A stretch of 64,000 nt of DNA, taken from positions 3,224,001 through 3,288,000 of the forward strand of contig NC_071328.1 of assembly GCF_010183535.1 (NCBI RefSeq), written 5' to 3'. This document shows, one piece after another, positions 45,701 to 56,746 of the stretch (position 1 is the stretch's first letter; each line of letters opens with the position of its first letter). A program made the position numbers and the translations under genes. A model generated the notes under the pieces. The model worked only from the letters and a program-made list of their open reading frames with translations, was not told where the DNA came from and searched no databases. The DNA comes from Caenorhabditis remanei. Taxonomy: Eukaryota; Nematoda; Chromadorea; Rhabditida; Rhabditidae.

Positions 45701-48700
45701 CTACAAAAACAGCTGAAAAACGATAAAAACTTTCATTTTTCAGGTCCAAACCCATTGAAAATGCCAACTCTCACGCTGCCACGTGGTTTTTTCTATCGTT
45801 TTCGAGAAATGTGGGGCGCCACGTGGATAATCAAAACGACACGATTTCTTCATTTTTTTCATTTTTTTCACTATTTTAGACCTATTTTCACAATAAATAA
45901 TTGAAAATTAACAGAATTACAAGAAAATTTCACTGAAAAATTAGTTTTTCCTGCGAAAATTTTAATTTTTCCTCAATTTTTCGTCAGAAATCATCAAAAA
46001 CGATCGGAAAACTCGAAAAAACCTCGATATTTTGGTTGAAAAGTGAGAGTTTTTGAGTTTTTGAGCAATTTTGAGAAACAATAATTGAAAATTTACAGAA
46101 TTACACGAAAATTCCGCTGAAAAATGTGTTTTCCTGCGAAAATTTCAACTTTTCTTCAATTTTTCATCAAAAATCATCAAAATTGATTTAGAAACCGGAA
46201 ATTTCCGTCAAAAAATTCGAAAAAAAACATCTTGATTTGGAGAAAAGTGCGATTTCTGACAAAAATCATAAAAAATCCACCAAAAAAAAAGCGAATTCTG
46301 GTTGTAAAAACCCATTTTTTCACTATTTTAGACCAATTTTCACGATAAAATTCCACTGAAAAACCTGTTTTTCCAGAGCAATTTTCAATTTTTCTTCAAT
46401 TTTTCGTCAAAAATCATCAAAAACGATCGAAAAACTCGACAATTTTGAGGAAAAAGTGATATTTTTGACACAAATTTTTGAAAATCCATCGAAAAAGCGC
46501 GTATTCCAGTCGATTTCTTACCCATTTTCTTCACTTTTTTCCTCCAAAATCTCAGTTTCAGCACTCGGATCTTCGTCTTTCTTATCCAAATGTCCCTCTT
46601 TCTCATCAATCGCTTCCTTCTCATCCGCCGTCATCTCAGTCTTCAACTCCTCAGTCACTTTCCGTTCTCCGCCACCCCTTTTCGGACTTTTTAAAACAAA
46701 ACGATGATGATGTAGACGAGTGTTTAGGGTTCTGGAAAGAAAAGGTGAGTGTAGGAAAGTGCGCTCTATGGATAAATAGTAAAAGGAGAGATTGTCATTA
46801 GAGCGCATATTATCACGGCACGCGTCTCACTGAGACTCTTACAACCGCGCTCTACCGAAACCGCGAGAAAATAGTGTGCGAAATTGAGAGACTCAGAGAA
46901 AAAGAGACATTTTTCAAGGGTATTTCGGTGGAGCGCAGTAGTAAGAACTGTGTGCCGAGCTGATGATGTGAGTGGAGGAAAGTGCGCTCTATGGATAAAT
47001 AGTAAAAGTAGACATTGTCATAGCGAAAGTACGCTCCATGGTCAAAAAAGGAGAGATGAGAACGGAGCTATCATTAGAGCGCAAATGACGACTGGCGGTT
47101 TTGTCCACGAGGACTACACCGATACGTTTTCTGTAGAGCGAGTTTTCCGCATTGAAAATTTCTACATGACGAAGCAAACGCGCTTTAGCGTGATACTGGT
47201 GTAGGGGTTCTGGAGGGCTATCAAGTGCGCTCTACTGAGAACAAATTCGCGGATAACATAAGGAGAAGTGGGCGGGGCTTCAATGTTAGCGTCGGAATTT
47301 CGGATTTTGCCGTTCAAAATTATCAAAAATTGATTATTTTTTCACTAAAAATTCAAATTTCGCGGCAATTCCTTTGAAAAAACTATTGTAAATTTGTTGA
47401 ATTTTTATGAAAAATGTGTCAAATTTCAGATTTTGGCGCTAAAAATTATCAAAAATAGGCTTGTTCACTAAAAAGTTCAAAATTCGCGGCAATTTTTCGA
47501 AAAAAACCATGAAAAATTGTTGATTTTACACTGAAAATCCGTCGAATTTCAGATTTTCAGTGTCGACGAGCAAATGCGCCGCAGCGAAATTCTGTTTTCA
47601 GGAGCTAGTGCGCTCTACTGATAAAATCCCGCGATTCGAATGAATTACACGTCCATATTTATACCCACCCGACACAAAGCCACGCCCCCTAAATCTCTAC
47701 TCATGAATATGTGACTCCGCCCCTTTTCATCCCCCACCCACGAAAAACGTAAAACAATTGACATTTTTGTAGCTTTCTATACAAATTTCAGCAGAGAAAA
47801 TGTCAAATCTATACTAAGCTTAGAGGAGGAGGCCACGCCCACAATTTTAGGGTCCGACGAATGGAGATTTGTATGCAAGTGCGCTCTACTGATAAAAGCA
47901 GAAATTTCAAGCTAGCGAAGCTCCGCCCCCAAAAGACAAACGCGCTCTACCGCTAATTTTTGGAGACTCAGGTTTCCTAATTTTCCTATATACATTTTCT
48001 AGACTCGAGTCAAACACGATAAATATAAATCACGGTGAGGAGAAGCGAGCATATTGGGGGTGAGCGAAAGGGGGGTAAGAGTAGACGACACGGGGCTCGG
48101 GGAGCAAGAAAAATGGAAAAATAAAATAAAAGGGACACACACAGAAGAAGAGTCTTCCCCCCTTCATGAAGCGGATATGAATGCGCTTTGGTTGGGTTGG
48201 TGGGGTATAATTGAAAGAGCACTCGTCACTTTTACTCACTTTTTTTGGGAGGAAGAGGAGATTTGCATGTTTGGATATGAGCAAGGCTGTCAAAAAGGCC
48301 GTAGGCCAATTCTATATCTCAGTTCCCAGCCATGGAAAATTTTCGCTTCTTCAGGCGGCCTTGTAGAGGACCAAAAGATTAGTCGATGCACAGTCTCCCA
48401 AAGTCCGAGTAAGAACTGCAAGGAAATTTTTGATCTCCCCTCCCGAAACGAAAAATTTGAGAAATTTGCAGGTCTAAAAGTGCAATTTTTAATTTTTAGC
48501 CTAAAGCTAAAGGTGGAAAAGTCACTTCAATAAAGGTTAATGTGATGAATACATCAAGGAAAAACAATTATTCTTCCAAAAACCATGATATCATGTCTTG
48601 TGAGTGTTGCATTTGATAATTTTTTAAAGAAAACACCATTTTCAACTGAAAATTTTTTGCCGAATTCCCGACTTCAAACTGTATCCAGCTCTCTATTTCT

Positions 48701-51700
48701 TGACGTTTCCATCTCAATTATAGCTCAAAAAATCCGCAATAAATTGGTCTTCATTTCTGATGGATGGGTCACTTTTTTGCCGAATAAGTTTGGAAAAATA
48801 ATGAAAAAACTGAATTTTCAGGCCAAAACTTCGATCTGTATCAGCGCCTTTATTTTTGCTCCAAAAATAGTTTTCTTTTTTCCGAAATGTTGCTTTTGCC
48901 TTTCTCGTTTTTTGTAATGGACAATTTTCATTTTTTATTTCCTTTAATGTTCGTAATTTAAATAAAATCAAAATTTCCAGTTGAAAAATTATTTAAAAAT
49001 TATTTCTGACTACTGTAGCGCGCGGCCTTTGCGCTCCACTGAGAACTTTCGCTTGCAGTTGTTTTTTGTGGTTTGGGAGACTGTGCGATGTACAAAAATT
49101 CAGCCCATTTGGTTAATCCGCGGACTCGGCGGCCCTAAAAGAAGAGGGCCGCGGCCGGCCGTGCGACAGCCTTGGATATGAGGAGAAAAGAAAAATCGCG
49201 AAACATTCGAGAGATCAGCTCCCTAACATTCTTAGGCTGTATTCACTACGTAGCGACTCATCTTGTTTGTGCAAATACGCCCTTCTGAAACTACTCGCGA
49301 AGTGTGTTTGAATCAGCGAAAAAGCATAGTTGTCAAGGCCCCGGACGGCCCGGCCCGGCTTCAAAAAATGACCTTTTTTTCGAAATTGTTTCAATTTTTT
49401 AATCGAAAACTTGACCATTTTTTACTATTTTTCAGAATTTCTTCTAATTCTGAATGATAGTTGAAAATTTGACTTTCGTGCCAATTTGTCCGGGCTTTCA
49501 GGCCGGGCCCTGATTTCGCTGACAAGGCCCGGGCCGAAAAAGTCCTGAATTTGGAAGAAAAATCACGATCAACCCGTTTTTTTTTCACTGTTTTGTTGTG
49601 CTCAGTGAGATTGAATGATAGAAAACTGAAAAGATAGTGTTGCTTCTTCTTCTTCTCCTTGATCAATCTCAAAACGAAACAATGCGAGAGAAAAAATATT
49701 GAAAGTTTTTTTTTCCTTCAAATGCATACAACCACCTGTTCGATTTCTGTCGAACATCTGCCCAGTTCGACGCCACTTGGTGGGCGGAGCCTTCTGTTTT
49801 TTTTTGGATGGAATCGCAGACTTTTCTAGGCCGACAATTTTGTCTTTTGAGGAATTTTTAGGTCGAAAAAATGTATCTTTTATGTTCCGGGGACAGTTCG
49901 AAACCGGAAAACTTCAAAACTGAGACGTTTCAAAACGGGAAATTTCGAAACGGTACACACGTAGAGTCCCGGAGAACCTATGCAGACGCGCTCTATTGAC
50001 GAGCATGGTACACATTGTCGTAGCGGTGAACTTTAGAACTTTCTGTGCATACCGTGGTGAACATTAGAATTTATTCAACGTTGAAAAATGCACAGAAACT
50101 TCTAAAGTTCACCGCTACGACAATGTGTACCATGCTCGTCAATAGAGCGCGTCTGCATAGGTTCTCCGGGACTCTTGGTGGGTACATGTCAAAACCAATG
50201 AACCAAGGAATAGAGACGTTTCGAAACCAGAACATTTTCTAACTGGATCGATTTGAAAAGAAGCCGTATTCGAGACGGATCGAAGCCAAGACGTTTCGAA
50301 ACTCAGAAATCTCAAAACTTCAAAATTGTCAAGACCCGGATAATTGGCGGCAAAATTCAATTTTTGAGTATTTTGTTTCGCGAAAAAGTCAATGTGTGAC
50401 TATGATTCAGAATAAGAAGAAATCCATCAAAAAATGTTCACATTTTCAATGAAAAATTGAAAAAATGATAAAAATGTCAAAAAACAATTGGTTCTTTTTT
50501 AAATCTCAGTGTCTTCGGACCTTGAAAAGCATTAGCCGAGCATTTTTATTACAACTGCGCTCCACTGCAATCGAGATAGTATCGGAGTGAGAGACGCAGA
50601 GTTTTTTCTTTTTTACTCGCGCCGACACAAGTTTTCACAGTTTTTGACCCTACTCTCGCTATTTTTCATAATTTTTTCGCTAAATTATCATGAAAAATAG
50701 CGAAAATAGGTCAAAAACTGTGAAAATAATTGGCGGCGCGACAAAAAAGAAAAAACTCTGCGTCTCTCTCGCCGATACTCTCTCGTTTGCGGCGGGGCGC
50801 AGTTGCATGAGCGGGTGTGCCGCACCCTAAACCGGCAAACCCTTAAAAATTCTAGTTTGCATGTGTCAAATTTGAAATTTCTCCAATTTGTCACAACGAA
50901 TCCGAAAAAAAAGCGAGGAACGTGTCATCGTCGCTCTTTTTTCCGGCTGAATTTGCATATTCGTTTCCATTTTTTCGCTGTTCAAAAAACGAAATGAGTA
51001 GGAAATAGAGGAAATGAGAAAGGAAAAGAGCAATAAGCTTAATGTCGGAAATAGGACAAAAGAAGAAGGCGGCAGCGAAGAAGATGAAGAAGACGTCATT
51101 TTATCTCCAAATGGGGACGAAGAGAGCACTCTGTTTAAATCTCTTTTACCTCAAAGAAGAACTTTTGGTCGTTTTATGACCACCAGCAATACGAAAACGA
51201 GATGTCGGACTTCGAGAACTCAATTCCGGAAAGATTTGATTCGTTTTTCTGAAAAAACAAATAATTTTTTTTGAAAATTAGTATAGTTGGGGTTAAAAAG
51301 GGAGTAAAAAGATTTATTGCATGGCAACGTGAGAGAGTACCTGGGGAGCGAGACGCAGTGTATTTTTATGGCTCTTTTTATCAAAATAAAAATGTATACG
51401 AATTTTGATTACATCGTGGGAAAATTTAAAAAAAAACGGTTAAAAATCTCTCTTTTAGTCATTTTTCTCCAATTTACAAGACTTTTCCAGAGTTTTCACA
51501 ACAAAATTTATGGAAAAAAGATATTTTTGATAAATTTTGCTGTGAAAACTCTGAAAAAAATGAAAAAGGTGCTGGAAATTGGAGAGAAAAGCGATTTTCA
51601 GACAGTATTTGTATGTTTTTCGTACAAAAATTCGGTAATTTTGACTATTTTTTGACAAAAAATTTCGAAACTCCAGAAATTGCTCTTACAACTGCGCTCT

Positions 51701-53052
51701 ACCGAAACCGAAGAAAATAGTGTGCGAAATTGAGAGACTCAGAGAAAAAGAGACATTTTTCAAGGGCATTTCGGTGGAGCACAGTTTTAGACAGTACTTG
51801 CACGTTTTTTGTACAAAAATTCAGTGATTTTCACAACTTTTTGACAGAAAATTACGAAAAAAAATGGAAGAATTTCGAGAAATTGCCATTTTCAGCCGAA
51901 AAATGCCAATAAATAAATTGAAAATTCCGTTTTTTTTTTTCAAAAATTGACATAAATCGGCCCTTCGGTAGGTTTTCCCCATTTTCTTAAAAAGTGAAAT
52001 TTTTAGAGAAAAACGTTGAGAAAGGCTAAAATCTTTCAAAACTAGTGTTCGTTTCGTACACCTTGAGCACACGCCCAGGTTCTCTGCGTCTCTCACCTCC
52101 ACGTACTCTCTCGTTTCCGGTGGAGCGGGATTTCTGTCTCAATCTGTTTAAATTCAGCCTTAGAGTGAAATTTCGCCGATTTTTGTGGTATTTCAAGGGG
52201 AAAAAACTCGAAAAAACGAAGAAATTCACGAATTTTCATAATTTTCAGTGTTGAAAACCCTTGAGAATCACTATTTTGCCCGAAAATTATGGCATTCAGA
52301 ACAGATTTTCCAAAATTATGTGAATTTTTGTGAAAAAATTAATGAATACTGGAGTTTCTGATGATTTCCGTCGTTTTTTAACAGTTTGAGTGTAGAAAAA
52401 CTATGGAAATTCACTAAAACGAACATTTTTTGGATATTTGTCCAGATTTTCCCAAAACAATGTCATCAGAACATGTTTCCCGAAATTTCTGAAATTTTGT
52501 CCATTTTCGAGAGAAAATATGGGAAAACGGTGGATTTTTAGTGATTTTCTATTTTAGAGACAACTTTTAGTGCAAAAATACCACCGAAAATTCACTATTT
52601 CGACCTAAAAAGAGCATTTTTCCGAGAATTTTTCAGATTTTTCCACATTATCGCCTCCACCGAGAGAAGCTCCACTCACATCGGCGAGCTGATTGTCTCC
52701 TTAACACATTCCAATTTGGCACCATTCCAGAATGCCTCCACACCGCCATTCACCACTTTCACCGATAATAAACCGCCCGTTTTTGGCGGAGTGCTTTCCG
52801 ACGCGTCGAACCATTCGACTGAAACAGATGATTGATCAGCTGGAGACGACGACGAGGATTCTGGCATTTCGATATCGATTTTTTGGGACGAGGAGCCGTC
52901 TGAAAATTCTGTATCGATTTTTAGACGGGTTCTGAAGTTTGAAAAATGAATAAAAATACGAATTTTTCATTCAAAAACACCCCGAAAATCGATTTTCCGC
53001 TTCAAAAATAGGTCAAAAAGTGAAGAAACTCACTCTCCGAAACATTTCCCAT
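27714..53052 (-). CDS. Large Pro-rich coiled-coil protein with C-terminal RING-like finger (probable E3 ligase, TTC3/DZIP3-like tail)
   Basis: Exons 53052-53034, 52899-52680, 46731-46522, 44689-44410, 42835-41292, 36119-35805, 34568-34133, 33070-32637, 31477-31085, 29767-29134, 27905-27714; 4677 nt, 1558 residues, every phase matching. Order seen: Ser-rich acidic N-terminus; Lys/Arg-rich coiled coil (about 220-275); long Pro/Gln-rich region (about 400-600) with KKAKKKK-type basic stretches; a folded, hydrophobic region (about 760-1080, e.g. FHVFDVLIG); two coiled-coil exons; and at about 1503-1547 a finger with CLICHE, IRCDTC, HYHC and CPAC. The tail NEYPRLE recalls TTC3/DZIP3 RING ends. Function inferred: ubiquitin transfer. 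Start: a TTTCAG acceptor at 53087 fits trans-splicing, with an in-frame ATG 34 nt on; an earlier coding exon cannot be excluded because the frame is open up to that acceptor. Exon 9 has two in-frame acceptors 6 nt apart. Intron 5 holds a nested plus-strand gene. Confidence 0.82.
29840..31080. repeat. About 150-bp tandem array with GGTGGCCTAACTTTCGCA
   Basis: The motif recurs near 29846, 29990, 30143, 30313, 30449, 30598, 30750, 30909 and 31045, fairly evenly spaced. Alternate units share GTTATACTACAGTTAACTTC-type and CTTTATAACACTG blocks, suggesting a 300-bp higher-order unit. It fills intron 9 of the RING-finger gene. Confidence 0.7.
32395..32625. repeat. About 30-bp minisatellite GCTCCGCCCACTTTTAAGG
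   Basis: Some seven units of GCTCCGCCCACTTTTAAGGT plus TCTTTTTAT. The array ends 12 bp before exon 8 (32637) of the RING-finger gene. Confidence 0.8.
34585..35560. repeat. Dispersed and tandem GGCTCCGCCCACTTTTGC blocks
   Basis: GGCTCCGCCC...TTTTGCAAAATTGCCGCACAG units recur at about 34591, 34711, 34898, 35022, 35200 and 35532, with mirror-image GTGGGCGGAGCTTG at 34876 and 35181. Intron 6 of the RING-finger gene. Similar single copies are near 1205, 1360, 20395 and 33560. Confidence 0.65.
36184..36424. mobile_element. CATWCTTGCAA-ended element, exact 8-bp TSD
   Basis: The left end CATTCTTGCAACGGGCCGG and the right end, read inward, CATACTTGCAAAT...CCCGG are flanked by exact ACAAAATG copies (36176-36183 and 36425-36432). 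It is 241 bp and lies in intron 5 of the RING-finger gene, about 65 bp before the acceptor of exon 6. Confidence 0.83.
36770..37092. mobile_element. Long near-perfect hairpin in the BATH-containing intron
   Basis: Arms mirror about 36930: ATTTCGCCCGTTCTGAATGA against TCATTCATAAACGGGCGAAA, and AGAAATATTCTCAAAAAAGA against its complement. The outer flanks hold CCGCCGCG and GAGAGAG runs. Confidence 0.6.
37794..38141. mobile_element. CAGGGTTG-ended palindromic element, exact 8-bp TSD (hAT-like), nested in an older palindrome
   Basis: Ends read CAGGGTTGTCGCCGAAA and CAGGGTTGCCACCGAAA inward and are flanked by exact GTCACGAT (37786-37793 and 38142-38149). CAGGG-type ends plus an 8-bp duplication are typical of hAT MITEs. 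The insertion splits a larger palindrome (about 37390-38165) related to the element at 3180-3600. Confidence 0.83.
38191..38321. mobile_element. 131-bp MITE with TAA target duplication
   Basis: The inverted ends TGGATCTACCCACGAAG and TGGATCTACCCGCGAAG (read inward) are flanked by TAA on both sides. Near-perfect 25-bp arms and a TWA duplication suit a PIF/Harbinger-type MITE. It ends about 95 bp before the start codon of the BATH gene, so it lies in that gene's upstream region. Confidence 0.7.
38416..40304 (+). CDS. MATH-BTB (BATH) protein with N-terminal coiled coil, nested in an intron
   Basis: Exons 38416-38448, 38502-38920, 38963-39353, 39782-39929, 39976-40127, 40173-40304; 1275 nt, 424 residues, phases consistent. 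Residues about 12-80 form a Leu/Lys/Glu coiled coil (MLLDKQKNLERSNLEI). A MATH domain follows at about 110-245 (VLKHTFNNVSS, QWDGFLSFYL, SGWGSLKFI, VDDCFCAEIAM). The BTB domain at about 260-350 begins YADVVLVVNDEKFFVSKL and includes FKTLFLGQFNEA and LYGEQAINEITVEGIL, with a BACK-like helical tail. Worm BATH proteins are typically CUL-3 substrate adaptors: MATH binds the target and BTB binds the cullin (family knowledge). The gene lies wholly inside intron 5 of the minus-strand RING-finger gene. Intron 1 has a GC donor in the best GC context (AG|GCAAGT). Intron 3 contains GGAAGTC repeats. A TTTCAG at 38379-38384 could accept a spliced leader; AATAAA is at 40391-40396. The closest family member cannot be named. 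Confidence 0.9.
39395..39735. repeat. GACTTCCGG repeat element in intron 3 of the BATH gene
   Basis: GACTTCCG-type runs at both ends (39431-39510 and 39685-39730) flank TCATTCCATAACTGTGGAA and AGAAAAATCTAATTCCGAC. It is the reverse orientation of the cluster at 40500-41125. Confidence 0.7.
40391..40396 (+). terminator. Polyadenylation signal of the BATH gene
   Basis: AATAAA lies 86 bp after the TAA stop (40302-40304). Confidence 0.6.
40500..41125. repeat. CCGGAAGTCGGAAGT repeat cluster with an about 300-bp duplicated unit
   Basis: GGAAGTC is repeated in runs. The segment from AACGCCCGGAAGATGGAAGT to TATGGAATGACGGAAGTC occurs twice (about 40549-40770 and 40889-41090). It starts about 110 bp after the BATH gene's AATAAA. 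Confidence 0.75.
42870..43062. mobile_element. GCAAACGAGAGAGTATT family, copy 2
   Basis: The mirrored halves GCAAACGAGAGAGTATCG, GAGAGACGCAGAG and TTTTCACAGTTTTTGACC face their complements about 42965. It sits 35 bp upstream of the acceptor of exon 5 (42835) of the RING-finger gene. Confidence 0.7.
43790..45075. repeat. Mirror-image GGTGGCCTAGAAAACCAAA repeats around exon 4
   Basis: 43790-44250 and 44700-45075 are inverted copies (GGTGGCCTAGAAAACCAAA / TTTGGTTTTCTAGGCCACC; CTCATGGCCTAGGATTCCAAG / its complement). Exon 4 of the RING-finger gene (44410-44689) sits between them. A further copy is at 53820-54560. Confidence 0.65.
46816..46957. mobile_element. AACCGCGCTCTACCGAAA family, copy 5
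   Basis: Outer end GGCACGCGTCTCACTGAGAC, then CTTACAACCGCGCTCTACCG; the core reads GAGAGACTCAGAG. It lies about 85 bp upstream of exon 3 of the RING-finger gene (46731). Confidence 0.7.
49325..49534. mobile_element. CATAGTTG-ended GC-rich element, right end rearranged
   Basis: The left end CATAGTTGTCAAGGCCCC is preceded by CGAAAAAG. The GGCCCGG-rich body ends at 49534 and is followed by another CGAAAAAG, but the expected mirror-image terminus is missing. It is probably a damaged member of the family in intron 2 of the RING-finger gene. Confidence 0.5.
49962..50175. mobile_element. Palindrome with AGAGTCCCGGAGAACCTATG ends
   Basis: AGAGTCCCGGAGAACCTATG faces CATAGGTTCTCCGGGACTCT, and the long arms include CATTGTCGTAGCGGTGAAC. 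Relatives are at 57510-57690 and, reduced to its ends, 61420-61640. Confidence 0.65.
50541..50810. mobile_element. GCAAACGAGAGAGTATT family, copy 3
   Basis: Mirrored ACAACTGCGCTCCACTGC and GCGGGGCGCAGTTGCAT ends, GAGAGACGCAGAGTTTTTTC and its complement, and a GCGCCGACA arm. It lies in intron 2 of the RING-finger gene. Confidence 0.7.
51014..51274 (+). other. Isolated 86-codon open frame in an intron, doubtful
   Basis: The frame starts MRKEKSNKL, has an acidic stretch (GGSEEDEEDVILSPNGDEE) and ends in TGA. Its codon choice is less repeat-like than its surroundings, but there is no splice context, homology or upstream signal. It may be an exon remnant or chance. Confidence 0.2.
51681..51789. 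mobile_element. AACCGCGCTCTACCGAAA family, copy 6, containing the duplication breakpoint
   Basis: TTACAACTGCGCTCTACCGA left end and TTTCGGTGGAGCACAGTTTT right end. The left breakpoint of the tandem duplication (51768) falls in its right arm, so only the right tip was copied to 55547. Confidence 0.72.
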
Positions 53053-53081
53053 CGCTTCTTTTGCTACAAATTGCACAAAGA

Positions 53082-53092
53082 TTTCTCTGAAA
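53082..53092 (-). promoter_or_regulatory. Putative trans-splice acceptor of the RING-finger gene
   Basis: On the minus strand AATTTCAG ends at 53087, 34 nt before the in-frame ATG at 53052, and no upstream exon with matching phase was found. SL1 or SL2 use cannot be told. Confidence 0.4.
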
Positions 53093-54810
53093 TTTATTGA
53101 ATTTTTTAGAATTTCAGAAAATCAATACACTCACTTTCAATATATTTCAAATTTCAGAAGGTTCTTTTTACATAAGTTGAGGTAAACTTTGCTGAAAAAA
53201 CGGATTTTTTTCGAAACAAATTGAAAAAAAAAAACATTTTAAAGGCGCATACAGGAAATTTTTTCGGTGGGTCTCGACGCGAATACAGTTTTTTTTTCAA
53301 AATTTGATTTTTTACTCATTAAAAACTGTAATTCCAGCTGGGAAAATTAACAAAATATAAAAAATTGTGGTTTATTATAGTATTCATCAAAATAAATTAA
53401 ATAAATATAATAATTTAAGAACCGAAACTCGCGCTCTATCGAACGCCGAGTTTTCAGTTTTCAGAGGTTCGATAGAGCGCGTTTGCTGAATAAGATCAAG
53501 AAGTCAAAAATATCAACAATATTATCAACATTTTGGGCCTAAAAATCTCAGAGGTCAAAAAGAGGTAAAACTGGAAATTTTGTATTGAGATGGATTCGTC
53601 ATCACTGGCGCTAATTTAAAATTCTAAAAAAAAATTCTTGAAATCAGTTGAGAGGGGGAATTTACGAAATATGCGTGTGAAAAGGGGGTCAATCACAAAA
53701 AAGATAGGGAAAAATGGAAAAATGATACGAAGGAAAAGAAAAAAATACATCTTGGAATTCTGTGAATTTTTCGAAAAAACACATAAAATCTGCGAGATAT
53801 TGGAGAAATTAGAGATATATGGTGGCCGAGAAAATGAGAAAGTTAGGCCACTGGCGGTTTTTTCTTCGAAAAACAATGCAAAATCAAAAAAAATTGAAAT
53901 TTTCGTGATTTTTCCACAAATTAGGCTGTTAAGAACGTTAAAATCTCAACAAAAAAACTTTAAAAACCACTAAAACTGCAAAAAAAACACAATTTCCATT
54001 GGTGGCCGAGTTTTTGCAAAAGTTAGGCCACCGTGGTGGTTTTTTTCTGTTTTTAGTAAAAAAAACCACAAAAATGTCGAATTGCCGCGCTTCGCAATTG
54101 CGCTCCATTGCTAAATTCGATTTCTGAGGTTTTCAAGGATTTTTAGATAATTTTAATTTCCTTTTTGGCTCCGATATGTACCAATTTTTATTCAATTTTT
54201 TTTTGCTCGGTTTGGATTAAAAAATGACCGAAAATATATCAAAAATAAGAATTTTTACTAGTTTTTCGACTGAAAATAGCGAAAAAAATGTTTAAATTGG
54301 GAATTTTTGACGTTGGTGGCCTAGAAAAACGAATTTTGCTCATGGCCTAGGATTCCAAGTCAGCCAAAGCTAGGTCAATAGGTATTTTAGTCAAAAATAG
54401 TCAAAATCTACGATTTTTTGATGGTGGCCTAGAAAACCAAATTTTGAGAAAGTTAAGCTACCGACTTTTTTTGTTGCTATTTTTATGGTTTTTTGTGGTT
54501 TTTGGGAAAATCAAAAAATTTCGAAAAAAGATGGTGGACGAGATTTTGCAAAAGTTAGGCCACCGGGGTTTTTTTCAATTTTTTCAAAGCGATTTTCGTT
54601 TTTTGGTGTTTTTTAGTTTTTAGTTTTTAAAAAACCACAAAAAGTCCAGCTTAGCAATTGCGCTCCATTGATAAATCGTGATTTCTGAGGTTTTCAATGA
54701 TTTTTCGATAATTTTAGCAATGGAGCGCGCTTGCATAGCGCGTGTCAATTCAAATTTCCAAAAAAAAAAAAAGACAGTTATACATATAAAAACTTGAAAA
54801 AACGAATCGA

Positions 54811-54936
54811 TTAATGGAATTTCCAAATGAGTGGAACAATGAGTTCGAGTTCCGGTTCTCCAGGACGTGTAAACCGTGGATAGTCTTCCGGCGTGCTCAC
54901 TTCGATTGCATAATATCGGGGAATCAGTGGTTGGAA
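54811..54936 (-). pseudogene. Second, near-identical copy of the last exon of the 560-residue gene
   Basis: This block repeats 56747-56872 at a constant offset of 1936 bp, including the acceptor tract, the 41 codons and the TAA stop. It lies downstream of the first copy in gene orientation, so it could act only as an alternative 3' exon reached from exon 8 (58016). It arose with the tandem duplication described separately. Whether it is ever used cannot be told from sequence, because the coding sequence is unchanged. Confidence 0.85.
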
Positions 54937-56458
54937 CTGGAAAAAAAAATGAAGAAAAACTGAGTTTTTTGGCTGAAATTAGTTGAAATTTTCATGAATT
55001 TTCTCTGCGAGAGAGTATGGAAAAATGAGAGACGCAGAGAAATCTCGTGTACTTCACGTGGACAAGTCTGATGGTGCATCGGACTCGTAAAATGTGTGAA
55101 AAACTTGTTTTTTAATGATTTTTTAGCGATTTTTTCATTTAAAAAATACCAAACACACAATTTTCAAAAAAAAATTCGAAATTCAAAAATTCAAAAAAAA
55201 GAACTCAATTCATCTTGTCCATGAGGAGTACACGGCGGAAGTTTTTCGCGTTTTTTCAAAAAATTGTGTCGTGTACTCCACGTGGACAAGAGAGACTAGT
55301 TTTGTCAGTGGAGCGTGCTTGCAAAATTCAAAATTTTCTACTTTTTTTTCGAAAATTTTGGGAAAAATCTCATAAATTGGTTGTTCACAACCTCGCTCCA
55401 TCGAAAACCGGTTTATTCACTGCGTGTACTCCACGTGGACAAGTTTGTTCAGTTAATTCGAAATTTTTCCAAAAAATGGTGCATCGGACTCGTGAAATGT
55501 GAAAAACTTGATTTTAATGATTTTTTTGTGATTTTTTGCATTTTGAATTTCGGTGGAGCACAGTTTTAGACAGTACTTGCACGTTTTTTGTACAAAAATT
55601 CAGTGATTTTCACAACTTTTTGACAGAAAATTACGAAAAAAAATGGAAGAATTTCGAGAAATTGCCATTTTCAGCCGAAAAATGCCAATAAATAAATTGA
55701 AAATTCCGTTTTTTTTTTTCAAAAATTGACATAAATCGGCCCTTCGGTAGGTTTTCCCCATTTTCTTAAAAAGTGAAATTTTTAGAGAAAAACGTTGAGA
55801 AAGGCTAAAATCTTTCAAAACTAGTGTTCGTTTCGTACACCTTGAGCACACGCCCAGGTTCTCTGCGTCTCTCACCTCCACGTACTCTCTCGTTTCCGGT
55901 GGAGCGGGATTTCTGTCTCAATCTGTTTAAATTCAGCCTTAGAGTGAAATTTCGCCGATTTTTGTGGTATTTCAAGGGGAAAAAACTCGAAAAAACGAAG
56001 AAATTCACGAATTTTCATAATTTTCAGTGTTGAAAACCCTTGAGAATCACTATTTTGCCCGAAAATTATGGCATTCAGAACAGATTTTCCAAAATTATGT
56101 GAATTTTTGTGAAAAAATTAATGAATACTGGAGTTTCTGATGATTTCCGTCGTTTTTTAACAGTTTGAGTGTAGAAAAACTATGGAAATTCACTAAAACG
56201 AACATTTTTTGGATATTTGTCCAGATTTTCCCAAAACAATGTCATCAGAACATGTTTCCCGAAATTTCTGAAATTTTGTCCATTTTCGAGAGAAAATATG
56301 GGAAAACGGTGGATTTTTAGTGATTTTCTATTTTAGAGACAACTTTTAGTGCAAAAATACCACCGAAAATTCACTATTTCGACCTAAAAAGAGCATTTTT
56401 CCGAGAATTTTTCAGATTTTTCCACATTATCGCCTCCACCGAGAGAAGCTCCACTCAC

Positions 56459-56592
56459 ATCGGCGAGCTGATTGTCTCCTTAACACATTCCAATTTGGCA
56501 CCATTCCAGAATGCCTCCACACCGCCATTCACCACTTTCACCGATAATAAACCGCCCGTTTTTGGCGGAGTGCTTTCCGACGCGTCGAACCA
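56459..56592 (-). pseudogene. Truncated copy of exon 2 of the RING-finger gene
   Basis: Positions 56459-56592 repeat the 3' part of exon 2 of the RING-finger gene (52680-52813) at an offset of 3779 bp, with the GTGAGT donor kept. The copy stops inside the exon at a deletion junction, so it has no acceptor or 5' part and cannot code by itself. It now lies between the two copies of the neighbour's last exon. Confidence 0.85.
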
Positions 56593-56746
56593 ATTGCGCT
56601 CCATTGATAAATCGTGATTTCTGAGGTTTTCAATGATTTTTCGATAATTTTAGCAATGGAGCGCGCTTGCATAGCGCGTGTCAATTCAAATTTCCAAAAA
56701 AAAAAAAAGACAGTTATACATATAAAAACTTGAAAAAACGAATCGA

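Noticed and set aside
47000..49200. Additional exons between exons 2 and 3 of the RING-finger gene
   Set aside because: Only scattered GTGCGCTCTACTGATA words and low-complexity frames were found; exons 2 and 3 already join in phase.
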